From positions 9,461,601-9,521,600 of the forward strand of contig OX442324.1 of NCBI GenBank assembly GCA_949358305.1: 60,000 nucleotides of DNA, read 5' to 3'. This DNA is from Strigamia acuminata. Lineage: Eukaryota; Arthropoda; Chilopoda; Geophilomorpha; Linotaeniidae. Below are positions 20,019-30,827 of this stretch, in pieces. The notes under the pieces were generated by a model. The model had not been told where the DNA came from, did no database searches, and saw nothing but the letters and a program-made list of their open reading frames with translations. The translations under genes and the position numbers were made by a program. Every line of letters begins with the position of its first letter. Positions within the stretch are counted from its first letter, which is position 1.

Positions 20019-20964
20019 TTCTTTCCCCGGGACCAAAAGTAGAATAAAAACCCCGAAAATTAGAGCTAAAATTATTGAAATTGTAAAATTTAAAGTAAAA
20101 TGAGTGAAATTAGAATTAAAAACCACATAAAATTGGCAAATTTAGCTTAAAAATAGCTTTGAAAATCATATAAAATTTAGAGAAATCCTAACCTAATTTG
20201 AATATGAGTGACTCATTTGTGAAATTGATAGGAAAGTGAGAGTGAGTCATTGCTAATGAATAAATAGGTCAATTAGATTGAAAATTGGCAAAGTCTAAAA
20301 AATAAAATAAAACAGAATAGAAGTTTTGAATGTTTAGATTGGATGAATTTGCATTTGAGTGTTATTTACTGTGATATTTGACTTTGAATTGAATTGATAT
20401 AGTATTATTGATTGAATTTTGATAAAATTAAATGAAAGTGTATAGTAATGAAGAATTTAATTGTGAATGTAAGATAAAATTGAATAATAATAGAGAATAT
20501 ATTGTTTATATTTATTAATGAATTTATTTTCTTTCCAGAGCATTTTTGTAAAGTGTTATTAATAAGAAATTTTTCCTTGAATATTTGCTAATAATAGTTT
20601 TGATGAAATTTTGTAATTATGACCGTGAAAATGAATTGTTTTTGATATTTTTGTAAAAAAATAATGACCGTGAAAATATTTTTTTTTTGTCTGAATTCTT
20701 TTGTTGAAATTTTTGAGATTTAATTGTTAAGATTGAATTGTTTAATTATTGGATTGTTCTAGTATTTTGAAATATTTCTGTGAAAATTGAAGTGTTTAAT
20801 CACTGATTTATTTTTCAGAAAGTGAAAAGTGTTCTGTGTGCTAAAGAGTTATAGTGTTATTTATAACTGGAAAAGTGAATTAAAAGTGCTTCAAGTCAAA
20901 GGAGTGTGTCTTCGAATTTAATTATTTAACAATTGCGGAATCCAAACGTTATAACTTTTCACAA
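20019..20964 (+). other. GypB leader with AUG-less open frame
   Basis: AT-rich leader. The gag frame is open from 20884 with no ATG; protein similarity to GypA starts around ATT GCG GAA TCC AAA CGT (20932). Confidence 0.5.
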
Positions 20965-22398
20965 GTGGTAACGGATTATTTGTTTTCATCAAAAGATCCG
21001 GGAGAACTTGAATCACTGGATGATAAGGTGACTGACCGGAAAAAGAGATCAAAATCCAAAGGAGAAGAAAAAATTCAAAAAAGGGAAGATTTTGAAACCC
21101 CGGAACAGCGCCATAAAAGGATAATCGATCCAAGTGTGTACAATTTGTTGTTGCCTGACGAAGCTACGGAATTAGGCAATCTCCTGGATAAAGTGCAAGC
21201 AAATTTGGACGACGCATTTGAGGACGCAACTGACAATATTGAGGACCAAAAGGAATTAATTCAACCAATATTGGCAATTAAAAACGAACAATTTCCAGAT
21301 AATATGGCAAGTGTTTCACCAGAACTAGTAGCGATACAAACGGTGTTACAAAATTTAGTGGTCAATAGAAGGAATCCAGTTGACTTTGATCCAGCCACAG
21401 GGAATATTGACACATGGTTAATCGGATATGAAGATACAATAGCCGATGATACTGAAAGGATTAAACACCTGTCAATCGTGCTGAAATCTTCCGCATCATC
21501 GTGGTATTTAGATCAACTTCCGTTGCATCCGAATAGAACATGGACACAATGGAAGGATGCGTTGAAGACTAAATTTAGACGACAAATAACAACAATTCTG
21601 TCGAAATTACAGGCAATGCAGCACAAAGATGGAACAGCTTTGGAACATATGCAGAAAATATTGAAAGAGTGTTCTTATGCAAGACCAGCATTCACTGAGG
21701 AACAAAAGATATTTCATGTGTTTCAAGGACTTAAAAAGGTGACTAGAGATAAATTAGTAGTCAATTTTCCAAAGACATTGGATCAATTAACATCTCAACT
21801 TGGACTATTGGAAGCTCATGCATTCAGTGAGGACCCTGCAGAAGTTTTACTAACCCTACTGCAAAAAGCTGTTGATACAACAGGCGAGGTGAAACCAAGC
21901 TTGTTAGTTGAACCGAGCGACGTCAATAAAACCAAAGACGAGTTGTTAGCAGAGGTCAAAGTGCTAAGACAACAGCAGCAGTTTGGGGAAGTTCAATATG
22001 CAGAGGTTACTCCTGTCTTCTATCAAAATCAATGGTACACACCACATCCAAACCAGGCCCAGTTCTACAATAGAGGCAACTTTAGAGGACGATCTGGACA
22101 ACAACGTGGATGGTGGAATAACGATAATAGGAACCAAGGAAGAGGATGGAATAATAACAAAGGTCAAAACAGAGGCAATTGGAATAATCAGTGGAATAAT
22201 TCAGGTCAAGGATTCCAACAGCAAAATCCACAACAGCAATGGAATCCACCACAAGGACAAAGACCACAGGGGAACCCAAATAACCAAGGCCATCCATTAA
22301 ATCCAAATTACAAAGGTAAGAGATATGATCCAAATTACCAAGGCCGAGGAAATCGGGGAGCCCCACGTGGTGGACCAATTAATCCATCGGGAAACTAG
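20965..22398 (+). CDS. gag: GypB Gag
   Basis: Capsid protein; 477 residues are counted from GTG at 20965. The first suitable ATG follows about 110 residues later (MASVSPELVA, 21304). The capsid region is almost the same as in GypA (shared FDPATGNIDTWLIGYEDTIA). The C-terminal third is N/Q/G/R-rich with no CCHC knuckle. The frame ends TCG GGA AAC TAG, the same frameshift signal as GypA. The N-terminal 100 residues are less conserved than the capsid but keep VTDYL and basic KRSKSK-type clusters, which supports translation of the AUG-less extension. Confidence 0.9.
   Translation: MVTDYLFSSKDPGELESLDDKVTDRKKRSKSKGEEKIQKREDFETPEQRHKRIIDPSVYNLLLPDEATELGNLLDKVQANLDDAFEDATDNIEDQKELIQPILAIKNEQFPDNMASVSPELVAIQTVLQNLVVNRRNPVDFDPATGNIDTWLIGYEDTIADDTERIKHLSIVLKSSASSWYLDQLPLHPNRTWTQWKDALKTKFRRQITTILSKLQAMQHKDGTALEHMQKILKECSYARPAFTEEQKIFHVFQGLKKVTRDKLVVNFPKTLDQLTSQLGLLEAHAFSEDPAEVLLTLLQKAVDTTGEVKPSLLVEPSDVNKTKDELLAEVKVLRQQQQFGEVQYAEVTPVFYQNQWYTPHPNQAQFYNRGNFRGRSGQQRGWWNNDNRNQGRGWNNNKGQNRGNWNNQWNNSGQGFQQQNPQQQWNPPQGQRPQGNPNNQGHPLNPNYKGKRYDPNYQGRGNRGAPRGGPINPSGN
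22389..22398 (+). promoter_or_regulatory. -1 frameshift site, GGGAAAC-TAG
   Basis: Same heptamer, stop codon and -1 pol frame as in GypA. The conservation between diverged elements supports use as a recoding site. Confidence 0.8.
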
Positions 22399-24770
22399 AA
22401 TGGCCACAAAGACGAAATAACAAAAAGAAAAGAAGAAAAAGGAAATTAGAAATTATCGAGTTACACGCTATGGATGAACTTTTGCAGATTCCAGTAGTAT
22501 TAAATGGTATGGAAATTACTGGTGTCTTGGATTCTGGAGGTTTTCGTAATATCATCAGTGAAGATTTGGTGAGAACTCTGCAGCTCAAATATCAACCCTG
22601 CCCAGGTGTTCGATTGAGAGTTGTGGATGGCTCATTGATAATCCCAGAAGGGAAAACCAGGATTACCATTGATGTTGGACAACAACAACATACCATCGAA
22701 GTGTTGATTGTCAATGGATTTGGACGACATTTACTGCTGGGAGATAATTTCTTAAGATCTGCAAAGTGCAAACTCGACTACGACCAACAGAAGATCTTTG
22801 TAGGCCCAAAAGATGAACAACAAGAAGTTTTCCCAATGTCAAAGAATTATACTGATGTAAATTACATAGCCCGAGTTTTAAAACCAATAACAATTCCAGC
22901 ATTACATGAATGTGTAGTTCCAATAAAAATTGCAAAGAAAGTAGATGATGAACTATTCATAGAACCACTCAGTGGAGTAATTGACCGTTTTGGAGTAATT
23001 TGTTGCAAAACATTGACTAAATTCAGAAAAGGTGAAGGAGTTCTGCGAATTGCAAATCCAACTAAAAAGACAATCTATTTAGGGAAAAACTCAGCAATTG
23101 CAAAGGCCTTTTATGTAATTGAGTCTGGCGTGCTTGATGAAAACAGAGTTAATCAATTTGACTTTAGCACAGCCATGGCGAATGATAACATGACGCTATC
23201 ACAACAAGGGCTAATGTTGCAGTTGCTGGAGAAGAATTCAGATAGATTTGCAAAAACTGACAATGATTTAGGCAGAGCTCACACGATTAAACATCGAATT
23301 GATACTGGAGATTCTCCTCCAATCCATTTACAACCTTATAGACGATCGATTAAGGAAAAAGAAATCGAGGATGCTGAAACAAAGAAGTTACTTGAGCAAG
23401 GAGTCATTAGAGAATCTGAGAGCCCATGGAGTGCACCAGTACTACTCGTCAAGAAAAGAGACGGCAAATGGAGATTTTGTGTTGATTGGAGACGGTTAAA
23501 CGCGGTAACAAAGAAAATGGTTTATCCCTTACCACGTATTGATGACACCCTAGATCAATTAGCGGGTGCGAAGTATTTTTCAATGATGGATCTCATCCAG
23601 GGATATCACCAAGTCGAAATAGACGAACAAGATCGTGAAAAGACAGCGTTTACCACGTCTAGTGGACATTATGAGTTTAATGTCCTTGGAATGGGATTAT
23701 GTAACAGCCCAGCCGCCTTTCAAAAATTGATGAACAAAGTGCTGGGTAACCTCCTGGGAAAAGTATGCATTGCATATCTTGATGATTTGATAGTGTTTTC
23801 AAAGACTTTCGACCAGCACCTCGTCGATTTGGAGGCAGTTTTTGGAAAGCTTAGAACAGCGAATCTCAAAGTTAAGCTGAGCAAATGTACGTTTGCGACA
23901 CACACCATTAGATATCTCGGACATGTGGTTGATGCTGAAGGTATTTCACCGGATCCCAGGAACCTGGAGTCAGTAGCTAAGTTTCCAATTCCTGTGAACG
24001 TTAAACAACTACGTGGTTTTCTTGGATTATGCTCGTATTACCGGAAGTTCATCGCTGGTTTTGCGGACATTTCCAAACCTCTGGTGAATTTAACCAAAAA
24101 GGATGAAAAGTTTGATTGGGGACCACCCCACGACAAAGCATTCCACACGCTCCGAAATGCATTAATAACAGTGCCGGTGTTAGCGCATCCAAACTTTACT
24201 CAGCCCTTCATGATTTCAACTGATGCAATGGTTTATGGTTTAGGAGCAATTCTTAAACAAAAAGTCAACAACCAAGAGCGTGTTATCGCGTATGCAAGTC
24301 GTTTAATGAGCACAGCTGAACAGAACTACACTGCAACTAATAGGGAAATGTTAGCCATCATTTTTGCAATAGAGAAATTTAGACCGTACTTGTATGGACA
24401 GAAATTCCAAATTATCACCGACCATTCTGCCCTCCAATGGCTGAAAGGAGTCCGAAATCCAAATGGACGTCTCGCCAGGTGGGCGCTGCAACTAGCTGAG
24501 TATGATTTTGAAATATTTCATAAAAGCGGCAAGAAACATACAGATGCCGATGCTTTAAGTAGGATCCAGGAAGAATTAAGTGAAGAAGAAATAGAAAAAT
24601 TACCTTCGCTTTTCTTAGAAAACTTGGACCTCCCTGTTGAACAGAGGAAGGATCCCAAACTACTGGACCTCATAACAGCGCTAGAAAACCAAGAGCAACT
24701 TCCAAGAAAAAGAAGACGACCACTAAAGCAGTTCGTTCTTCAAAACAAAACATTGTTCCGGCCCTTATGA
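22395..24770 (+). CDS. pol: GypB Pol, truncated: protease, RT, RNase H
   Basis: Pol in the -1 frame after the shift site. It contains protease (LDSGG), RT (YLDD in the AYLDDLIVFSK region) and RNase H (STDAM, TDHSALQWL). In this element an ATG (22470) also occurs a few codons before the protease. The frame stops at TTC CGG CCC TTA TGA, just after the conserved KTLFR, because about 989 bp present in GypA (about 10979-11968) is missing. The lost part holds the integrase zinc finger and all three catalytic acids. The junction TTCCGG matches the native sequence before GPYEIV, so the deletion probably used short homology. Protein from this frame could still reverse transcribe but cannot integrate. 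Confidence 0.9.
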   Translation, partial: LEWPQRRNNKKKRRKRKLEIIELHAMDELLQIPVVLNGMEITGVLDSGGFRNIISEDLVRTLQLKYQPCPGVRLRVVDGSLIIPEGKTRITIDVGQQQHTIEVLIVNGFGRHLLLGDNFLRSAKCKLDYDQQKIFVGPKDEQQEVFPMSKNYTDVNYIARVLKPITIPALHECVVPIKIAKKVDDELFIEPLSGVIDRFGVICCKTLTKFRKGEGVLRIANPTKKTIYLGKNSAIAKAFYVIESGVLDENRVNQFDFSTAMANDNMTLSQQGLMLQLLEKNSDRFAKTDNDLGRAHTIKHRIDTGDSPPIHLQPYRRSIKEKEIEDAETKKLLEQGVIRESESPWSAPVLLVKKRDGKWRFCVDWRRLNAVTKKMVYPLPRIDDTLDQLAGAKYFSMMDLIQGYHQVEIDEQDREKTAFTTSSGHYEFNVLGMGLCNSPAAFQKLMNKVLGNLLGKVCIAYLDDLIVFSKTFDQHLVDLEAVFGKLRTANLKVKLSKCTFATHTIRYLGHVVDAEGISPDPRNLESVAKFPIPVNVKQLRGFLGLCSYYRKFIAGFADISKPLVNLTKKDEKFDWGPPHDKAFHTLRNALITVPVLAHPNFTQPFMISTDAMVYGLGAILKQKVNNQERVIAYASRLMSTAEQNYTATNREMLAIIFAIEKFRPYLYGQKFQIITDHSALQWLKGVRNPNGRLARWALQLAEYDFEIFHKSGKKHTDADALSRIQEELSEEEIEKLPSLFLENLDLPVEQRKDPKLLDLITALENQEQLPRKRRRPLKQFVLQNKTLFRPL

Positions 24771-24774
24771 AATT

Positions 24775-25206
24775 GTGAGAAGAACAGCACCAAATGATTA
24801 TGAAATTATCAATTCTACAAGAAAGAAAAGTGATATAGTGAATGTAGAAAGGTTAAAACCATATAAGGAGCGAATTGAAGAGGAAATAGATGAAGTTCTG
24901 AAGGATATGCCAGAAAAGAAAGTGAAATTTGCTGAAAAAGTGAAAAAAATCAGTAAAAATGGTGAAATTGTGGTTGAAAACACAGAAAAACCAGTGAAAA
25001 CAACAAGAATCAAGCCAAAGGAGCGTTATATAGATGATACGGAACAAATTTCATTGAAATCGCTATTTGAATCACAGCCCACGAACGAAAATGATAAAAA
25101 CCAACTTAAAAATCCGCCACCAGATGGCGCAAACACAAAAAACGATGATTTCCGGTCGCGCAGACTCAGACCGTTGAAACGAAAAGATTATCGTCATTGC
25201 TACTAA
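24775..25206 (+). pseudogene. GypB remnant of the Pol C-terminus (GPY/F module and tail)
   Basis: About 143 residues in a shifted frame, matching the end of GypA Pol from RRTAPNDYEI to RKDYRHCY. It is separated from the RNase H part by the out-of-frame integrase deletion and has no start signal of its own. Confidence 0.85.
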
Positions 25207-26372
25207 AGTTCTTTGCAACGGTGAACGCAGATAATAGCGTGACCCGAAACAAAGTCTTCTTCTGATTATTTGTTGATAAATTGTGTTAAATTGTGTGTTA
25301 AAAGGTTTGTGTGCATGTTGTGAATGTTTTTAGGTGATTTTAGAAATGAATTGTGACGTTTTTAACGTCCTTATGAACGAATTTCGTGAAATAAAATTCA
25401 TCGCCATTTTCCTCACTTGTGTCGAATATTAATTAGGTGAAAACATTTTGGACTAAATCGTAAATAGTTGAGGATTAAATTTAATAAAATATTGTTGTGA
25501 AATAAAATAATTTTAGAATATGAAAGGAATTAAGATAAACAATGGTGCGAATGGCTGGGAACGTGAAAGGACCCATCGCAACCTTCGCCATCTGCACTGA
25601 ATTTCATTGGGTTTATTAAATAGGATAAAAATTAGAAATAATCGAGAATTAATAGTAATGACACGAGTGTTCGAAGGACGCGATGAAAGTAAATAATTGC
25701 GAATTTTGTTGAAAATGAATAAATTTGAATTGATTTTGACAAACTGTAAATATTTTATGATGAAATTTTTTGATAAATTTGAGGTAAATGTTTCACGGCA
25801 TAATTTTGAGTGAATGTAAATAAGAGTTAATTATTGTAAATAATTGAAGTGAGTTGATGTTTTAACGGTATTGTTAATTTTAAAGAAAATTAGAGAAATA
25901 GGAAAAATATTTTTTGAATTTGTTTATTCCCACTTTGAAAATTGTTAAGAGTTGTAATTTATTATGAAAATGCTTGTTTGTAGTGTGAATGATTTTGAGT
26001 GTTGTGCAAAAATATGAATTTTGATTTTGATAATTTAATTTTGACAAAGTTTTCTTTTGACTTATGTTTTTTTTTGTTAGACTTTTCAAATATGTAAAAA
26101 TAAACAATAGAAAAGCAAAATTGTATTGGTGATATTAAGATAGTTGAGTTGAATTACTTTATGATTTGGTTGGAATAGTAACATTGGAATAAAAGGGAGT
26201 GAAACCAACTCCAGAATGATTTAAGTTTGAATAATAACTGTGAAACAACTGAGTGATAACTTATGAAAGGTAGAAATAGCCGAACATTCATTAAGAATGT
26301 CCGATTTGAAAAGACACCTGTCTGGTAGCGAAATTTGTATTTTGGGGTCCAAAACACAGCAAAAAAGGGAGT
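25207..26372 (+). other. GypB 3' non-coding region and polypurine tract
   Basis: About 1.2 kb of AT-rich DNA. It begins with GGTGAACGCAG, a motif also found right after pol in GypA and GypD. It ends with the polypurine tract AGCAAAAAAGGGAGT before the LTR. No ORF of note is seen. Confidence 0.7.
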
Positions 26373-26947
26373 TGTCACGTGTACGAACCGTGCCAATTGA
26401 TGCGCGATTCGTAGCACGTAATTCGAATCATTATTAGGTTAAATGTTGCTAAATTTCGGCCACAGATGGCGCTGACGGTTGGATTCCGTCATCGCCATGT
26501 GATGGACCGATCAATTCAATTATGGGGTTTATGGCAGATTTGCTATAAATAAGGAGCCCGCACTAAGACAGGTCTCTAATCACTTTGCTTTTCAGAATCT
26601 AGAGAGTCTAATGTCGCCTCAATAAAGAGAGCGGCTGCCGACTATAAACTGCAACAATTGAACCCAAATTAAGTTATCACACAGTAGTTCATAACCCAAT
26701 TAATAAAGGTTGTACATTTGACAAATGTAAGAAGTGACAGTTTATCCAAAATAACATTCTGAACTGTTTTGAGAATAAATGTAACTGAGTTTAAAAGGGA
26801 TCGAACAAACTTCGTTTGTCCGGTCAAAATAAAACTGAATTGAATTTAAACATAAAAACCAATCTCATCCTTTCCTGTCACACTCACTAAAACCCCAATT
26901 AAACATAGTTGCGTGGAAACCTGATTAGGCCCGGAATCCACGTAACA
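26373..26947 (+). repeat. GypB 3' LTR
   Basis: 575 bp, matching 19428-20002 by eye throughout, and followed by ATAT and the rest of the tandem unit. Confidence 0.95.
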
Positions 26948-27322
26948 ATATACAAGAAACGTACAATTCCACTCAACTTTGTTTCAAATTTTATTTATTG
27001 GATCATTGAAAATAAACAGTAGTGTTGTGCACTGTACGCTTAAGTGTATACCGGCGATGCGTTGTTTTGTGGTGGGGATTTGCCTCGATAATTGATCTTT
27101 TCTCTTTGTTTGCAATATTTTTTTGGCCTTTTTTGTTGATTTTTCGGTTTGAAATTGTTTTTTTCCGGTGTAATTTAAGTGGTGGAAGGTTGTTGGCGTG
27201 TGTTGAGGGTAATTTTGGCGGTTTTTGGGTCGGGATTAGTGTTTTCTGCGATTTTTGATCGGTATTTGGGGTTTGATGCAGAGGATAGCGCATGCGAATC
27301 GCCGTCGACCGTAGCATTAGCA

Positions 27323-27776
27323 AGTGCGCGCGCAAGTTAAATGTGTACAGGACTGTGAGAAAATAAAACGTGTGTGGAAGAGTAAATGTTCTTTGGTGAT
27401 CGCCATGAGTTCGTACTTTGTCGTGGGCGCGAAATGTGTGTGATATATATGCTACTATGCGTGATGTAGCGCCGTCAGCGCGTTTCAGCACGCGATGTAG
27501 CGCCTTGAGCGCGTCCAAATGCGTACAGGTGTTCGACAGATGTGCCAGGGCTTCACGTGCATACACGAAACATAAACATGAAGAAAACAGAAAAAACCGT
27601 TGTGTGTGATGTTTATAAAGACACATTACACAAAGAATACTACTCTTCATACAAAAAGCAATAAACTTTATACATATTGCAATAAACTTACAAAATGGTA
27701 AAAATAAAATACTGGAAAACATGGCCTTGAATAATAGTGGAAAACATGGCGTACTGCCTTGAATACCCCCTTGAAT
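27323..27776. other. No gene seen; short GC-rich repeats
   Basis: Unique sequence after the tandem array breaks off. It has GATGTAGCGCC twice (near 27462 and 27494), each near a GCGCG-rich patch, and GGAAAACATGGC twice just before the next element. Confidence 0.4.
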
Positions 27777-28810
27777 ACGTCGCACCGCATCATCTCGCCT
27801 CACTTCCCGTCTTGGAAATAAATAAACGCCCCGGCGTTTATTCGAGGCAATGTCCAACTTGGGCTTTCATTCGCGCCTCACATCCCGCCTTGGTAATAAA
27901 TAAACGCCCCGGCGTTTATTCGAGGCACATCACCCACACCTCCCCGGCGTTCAAACGAGTAGCTGCGGGTATTTGACCCCGGTTTTTATTCTTTCAAATT
28001 GTCGTGTGTTTTCAAAGTTCTTAATTTGTTCAAAAACAAACAAAATGGCTATTTGTTGATTTTTAATTGATTTTATCGATTTCTGTTCGTTTTTTGCTGG
28101 TTTTTAATCGATTTTTCTGTATTTTTGATCAATTTTTGCCAATTGTAATCGTTATTTGTCATTCTGAATTGATTATTGTCAGGTTTCAGTCGATTTTTGT
28201 CGATTTCTGATCAATGTTTATACATTTCTTATCATTTTGTGTAGATTTCTGTTGAATTTTAATCATATTTCTTCGTTTTTATTCAATTTTTGTCCCATGC
28301 TCCGCGATCAGTTCGAATAATTGACACCATACTGTGCTTTTACTCATATTCAAGATGGCGTCGCAAACTCAAGGTCGAATTCCGCTGAATTCATTTATTG
28401 CGACTGTTTGCGCTCCATACATGCGAAAAGGATTATGGGAAAAATCCTCAATGCAGGTCATTTTGGTGTCAAATGAGCGAGGAAGGCTGGAGATAAGGAA
28501 AATTGGTGAAATTTCAAAAAAAAGCTAAACAATCAAAATTTACATGAAGCTCAATTTTTCTAACTGGAAATGCATGTATCGTCAATTTCGGGATATTTTA
28601 GGGGTGAAATTGACTGGGAAGGGACCCCCACATACCCCATGCGTCAACGCGCGCGTTGACGAAATTCAAATCCAGGTTTTCACACAGCCCCACGTTATTT
28701 TCGGGTTCCAATTGCCGTATTGCCGTATTGCCTCAAATAAACGCCGGGGCGTTTATTAATTTTCATTAATTTTCCAGACCGGAAATGAGGCGAGGTGATG
28801 CGGTACGATG
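27777..28810. mobile_element. 1-kb element with terminal inverted repeats (non-autonomous DNA transposon-like)
   Basis: The left end (27777-27849) and the right end (28729-28810) are reverse complements apart from small differences: CCGCATCATCTCGCCTCA on the left against CCGCATCACCTCGCCTCA in the complement of the right. Each end carries a 22-bp palindrome, AATAAACGCC-CC-GGCGTTTATT (27821-27842) or its complement (28736-28757). The left end is partly duplicated (27874-27927) with another palindrome at 27899-27920. The inside is AT-rich with no transposase ORF. No target duplication could be fixed, so the superfamily is unknown. Confidence 0.7.
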
Positions 28811-28961
28811 CAAAATTGCGAGATGTAGTTTGCTTTATTTGTTAAAACAAATTAGGCGTCACTAATTCACCTGTATTAGGGTTTCAATGTGTGAAATTTC
28901 AAAATTTATCGGTTCCGTCAAAACGCCATTGAAAAGTTACATTTTTATAACGTTTCAATGA

Positions 28962-29105
28962 TGAAAACGGCCATTTTTGATGAAAAACAGCCATTTTTTA
29001 TAGAAAAAACGACGAAGAAAGCCATTTTCACTATGAAAAATGGCTGAAAATGACCATTTTGACGAAAAACGGCCATTTTTACTACGAAAAATGGCTAAAA
29101 ATGCC
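28962..29105. repeat. Degenerate minisatellite of GAAAAACGGCCATTTTT units
   Basis: Repeated steps of GAAAAACGGCCATTTTT and GAAAAATGGCT alternate on both strands, which gives local fold-back potential. The rest of 28811-29399 shows nothing recognisable. Confidence 0.6.
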
Positions 29106-29417
29106 ACTTGAGTGAGTGCAAGTACATTTGGTGATGTACTATCGCGAGCGCGCGCGTTTTTGTGCAGTACAATGTGCTGATTAAACCAACAGCATTATAG
29201 AGTGATTACATTGTTCATTTGTGTTTTTAAGTTACAAAATGGTACAAAATCATAAAATAAACTTGTAAAGTGCAATTTCTGCGGATTGATCAAAATCCGC
29301 AAAATCCGCCGCAAAATTGCGAACAGGGGATCAGCATATAGGCAGCCGTAATGTTAAAAATGGGGTCCCTTTCGCACTCCGCAAAATCCGCATGCGCGCC
29401 ATAAGGTTACGTCGAAA

Positions 29418-30827
29418 AATACAGGGAGCCGAGAAAAACTACAGAACTGGAGTGCTTAGCCGTAATATGGGCCGTTCGGAAATTTCGCGACTACCTAGAG
29501 TATACGAATTTCGAAGTGCAAACCGATCATCAAGCATTAAGCTGGTTGATGAAGTTAAAAGAGCCGTCCGGCAGACTCGCCAGGTGGCAACTAGAACTCA
29601 TGGCGTGCGACATAACAATAACATATCGCCCCGGAAAATTCAACCAAGTAGCCGATGCGTTATCAAGAGCCCCGGCGTCCGACCCCCATGGTCCGGACGA
29701 CGACGGCGAAGATGATTCGCGTCTCCTTTATTGTCCGACGCCCAGACGAATTTGGCGCCTCCGTAAAGCGAACGAATTGCCCGTGATGGAGCCCGCTGAT
29801 AAAACTTTTTGTGGTTTCTGGACTCGAACGTACCAGCCAGCTGGAACGACCGACGCGACGACGGAGGCAGCCCCTCCCGTCGTCCAAGAGGCCCCGAAAA
29901 CCCTACTGCGAGCCTTCACGGCCACAATAGAGCAGAAAACGCAATACGCGCCGCCAACAAGACTCGAGTTCATCGAACATCAGGCGACCGACGCCAAATG
30001 TCAAATAATGACTCGATTCCTAGAAAAAGGGAAATATCCGGTCGACATGACAAACCCTCATCGCAGAAAACAATTTGCTAAGGAAGCCACCAGCTACCTG
30101 ATAGACGACGGGTTGTTACTAAAATACCACCCGACGTTTCAGGATGATCTTAGCGGAGCGGGAAACGCGATAAAAGTGGTGGTGCCTGTCTCGCTACACA
30201 CCCGATTGCTGTGGCTGATGCATGGGCACCCACTCGCTAGCCACGCCGGCATAGCAAGGACATTGTACCGCGTGAAGCAGATTTTTTTTTGGCCCGGAGC
30301 CCGCCAGAAAATAACGAAATTTATTCGTCACTGCTCCCGGTGCCAAGCATGTCGACCTCGCGACAAAGTGGCCAGAAACACAATGTCTCTCGGCCCCTAC
30401 GCTCCCTTTGACTGTTGGAGTGTTGACTTGATGGGCCCCAAGCCCACAACAAGCAACCACAACATGTATATACTTGTAATTATGGACGTAGCGACCCGAT
30501 GGCCCGAATTATACGCCCTCGCGAAGCCCTCGGCGGAAAATATCGCCGAGTGTCTTTACGACGTGGCGTTGCGATTTGGGTTTCCACGGAAGCTCATTTC
30601 CGATAACGGGCCCCAATTCAGGTCCAAAATATACAAGGAGTTCTGCAAGAAATTTAAGATGGAGATTTCAAACACCTCCACTTATAATCCTCAAACGAAC
30701 CCCGTAGAAAGGCTAAACAAAGATGTGAAATACGCTTTGACAGTGTTCACCGACGTACACAACCGGTGGGATGAGTATCTACGTGAGATAGCGTTCAGCA
30801 TTCGCTCCACCGTGTCAAGAACTAAGA
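29418..30827 (+). pseudogene. GypC Pol fragment: RNase H end and integrase
   Basis: Upstream of 29440 the matching residues (GAEKNYR) lie in another frame; downstream TELECLAVIWAVRKF follows, so there is a frameshift at about 29440. RNase H continues with TDHQALSWL and VADALSR. The integrase has an H2C2 finger (HPLASHAG, CSRCQAC) and a core with VDLMGP, SDNGPQF and NPVERLNKD. The third motif supplies the catalytic E. A second frameshift falls near 30828, after SRTKNA, where the frame moves to the next segment. The coding capacity before RNase H is lost. Confidence 0.85.

Larger units (their letters stand above)
19428..26947 (+). mobile_element. GypB: Ty3/gypsy element lacking integrase
   Basis: A 7.5-kb relative of GypA with 575-bp LTRs that look identical and the 4-bp duplication ATAT (19424-19427 and 26948-26951). 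It sits inside the fourth copy of the 1686-bp tandem repeat. Gag, protease, RT and RNase H are present. The whole integrase is deleted and the frame broken, so it is non-autonomous yet recently inserted. Confidence 0.95.
14252..27322. repeat. Tandem array, 1686-bp unit, about 3.3 copies, split by GypB
   Basis: Full copies at about 14252-15937, 15938-17623 and 17624-19309 with only scattered substitutions. A fourth copy starts at 19310, is interrupted by GypB at 19427, resumes at 26952 and breaks off at about 27322. Corresponding features recur at exactly 1686-bp spacing. Copies 1 and 2 are nearly identical; copies 3 and 4 share variants such as GATGCGTTGTTTTG and AATTAAGTG. The short ORFs in each unit show no coding sign. 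Every full unit contains a large inverted repeat and small perfect hairpins. Confidence 0.95.

Noticed and set aside
27003-27857. 284-residue minus-strand frame
   Set aside because: It spans the end of the 1686-bp repeat, unrelated unique DNA and the terminal repeat of another element; the repeat part is also open in the other units by chance.
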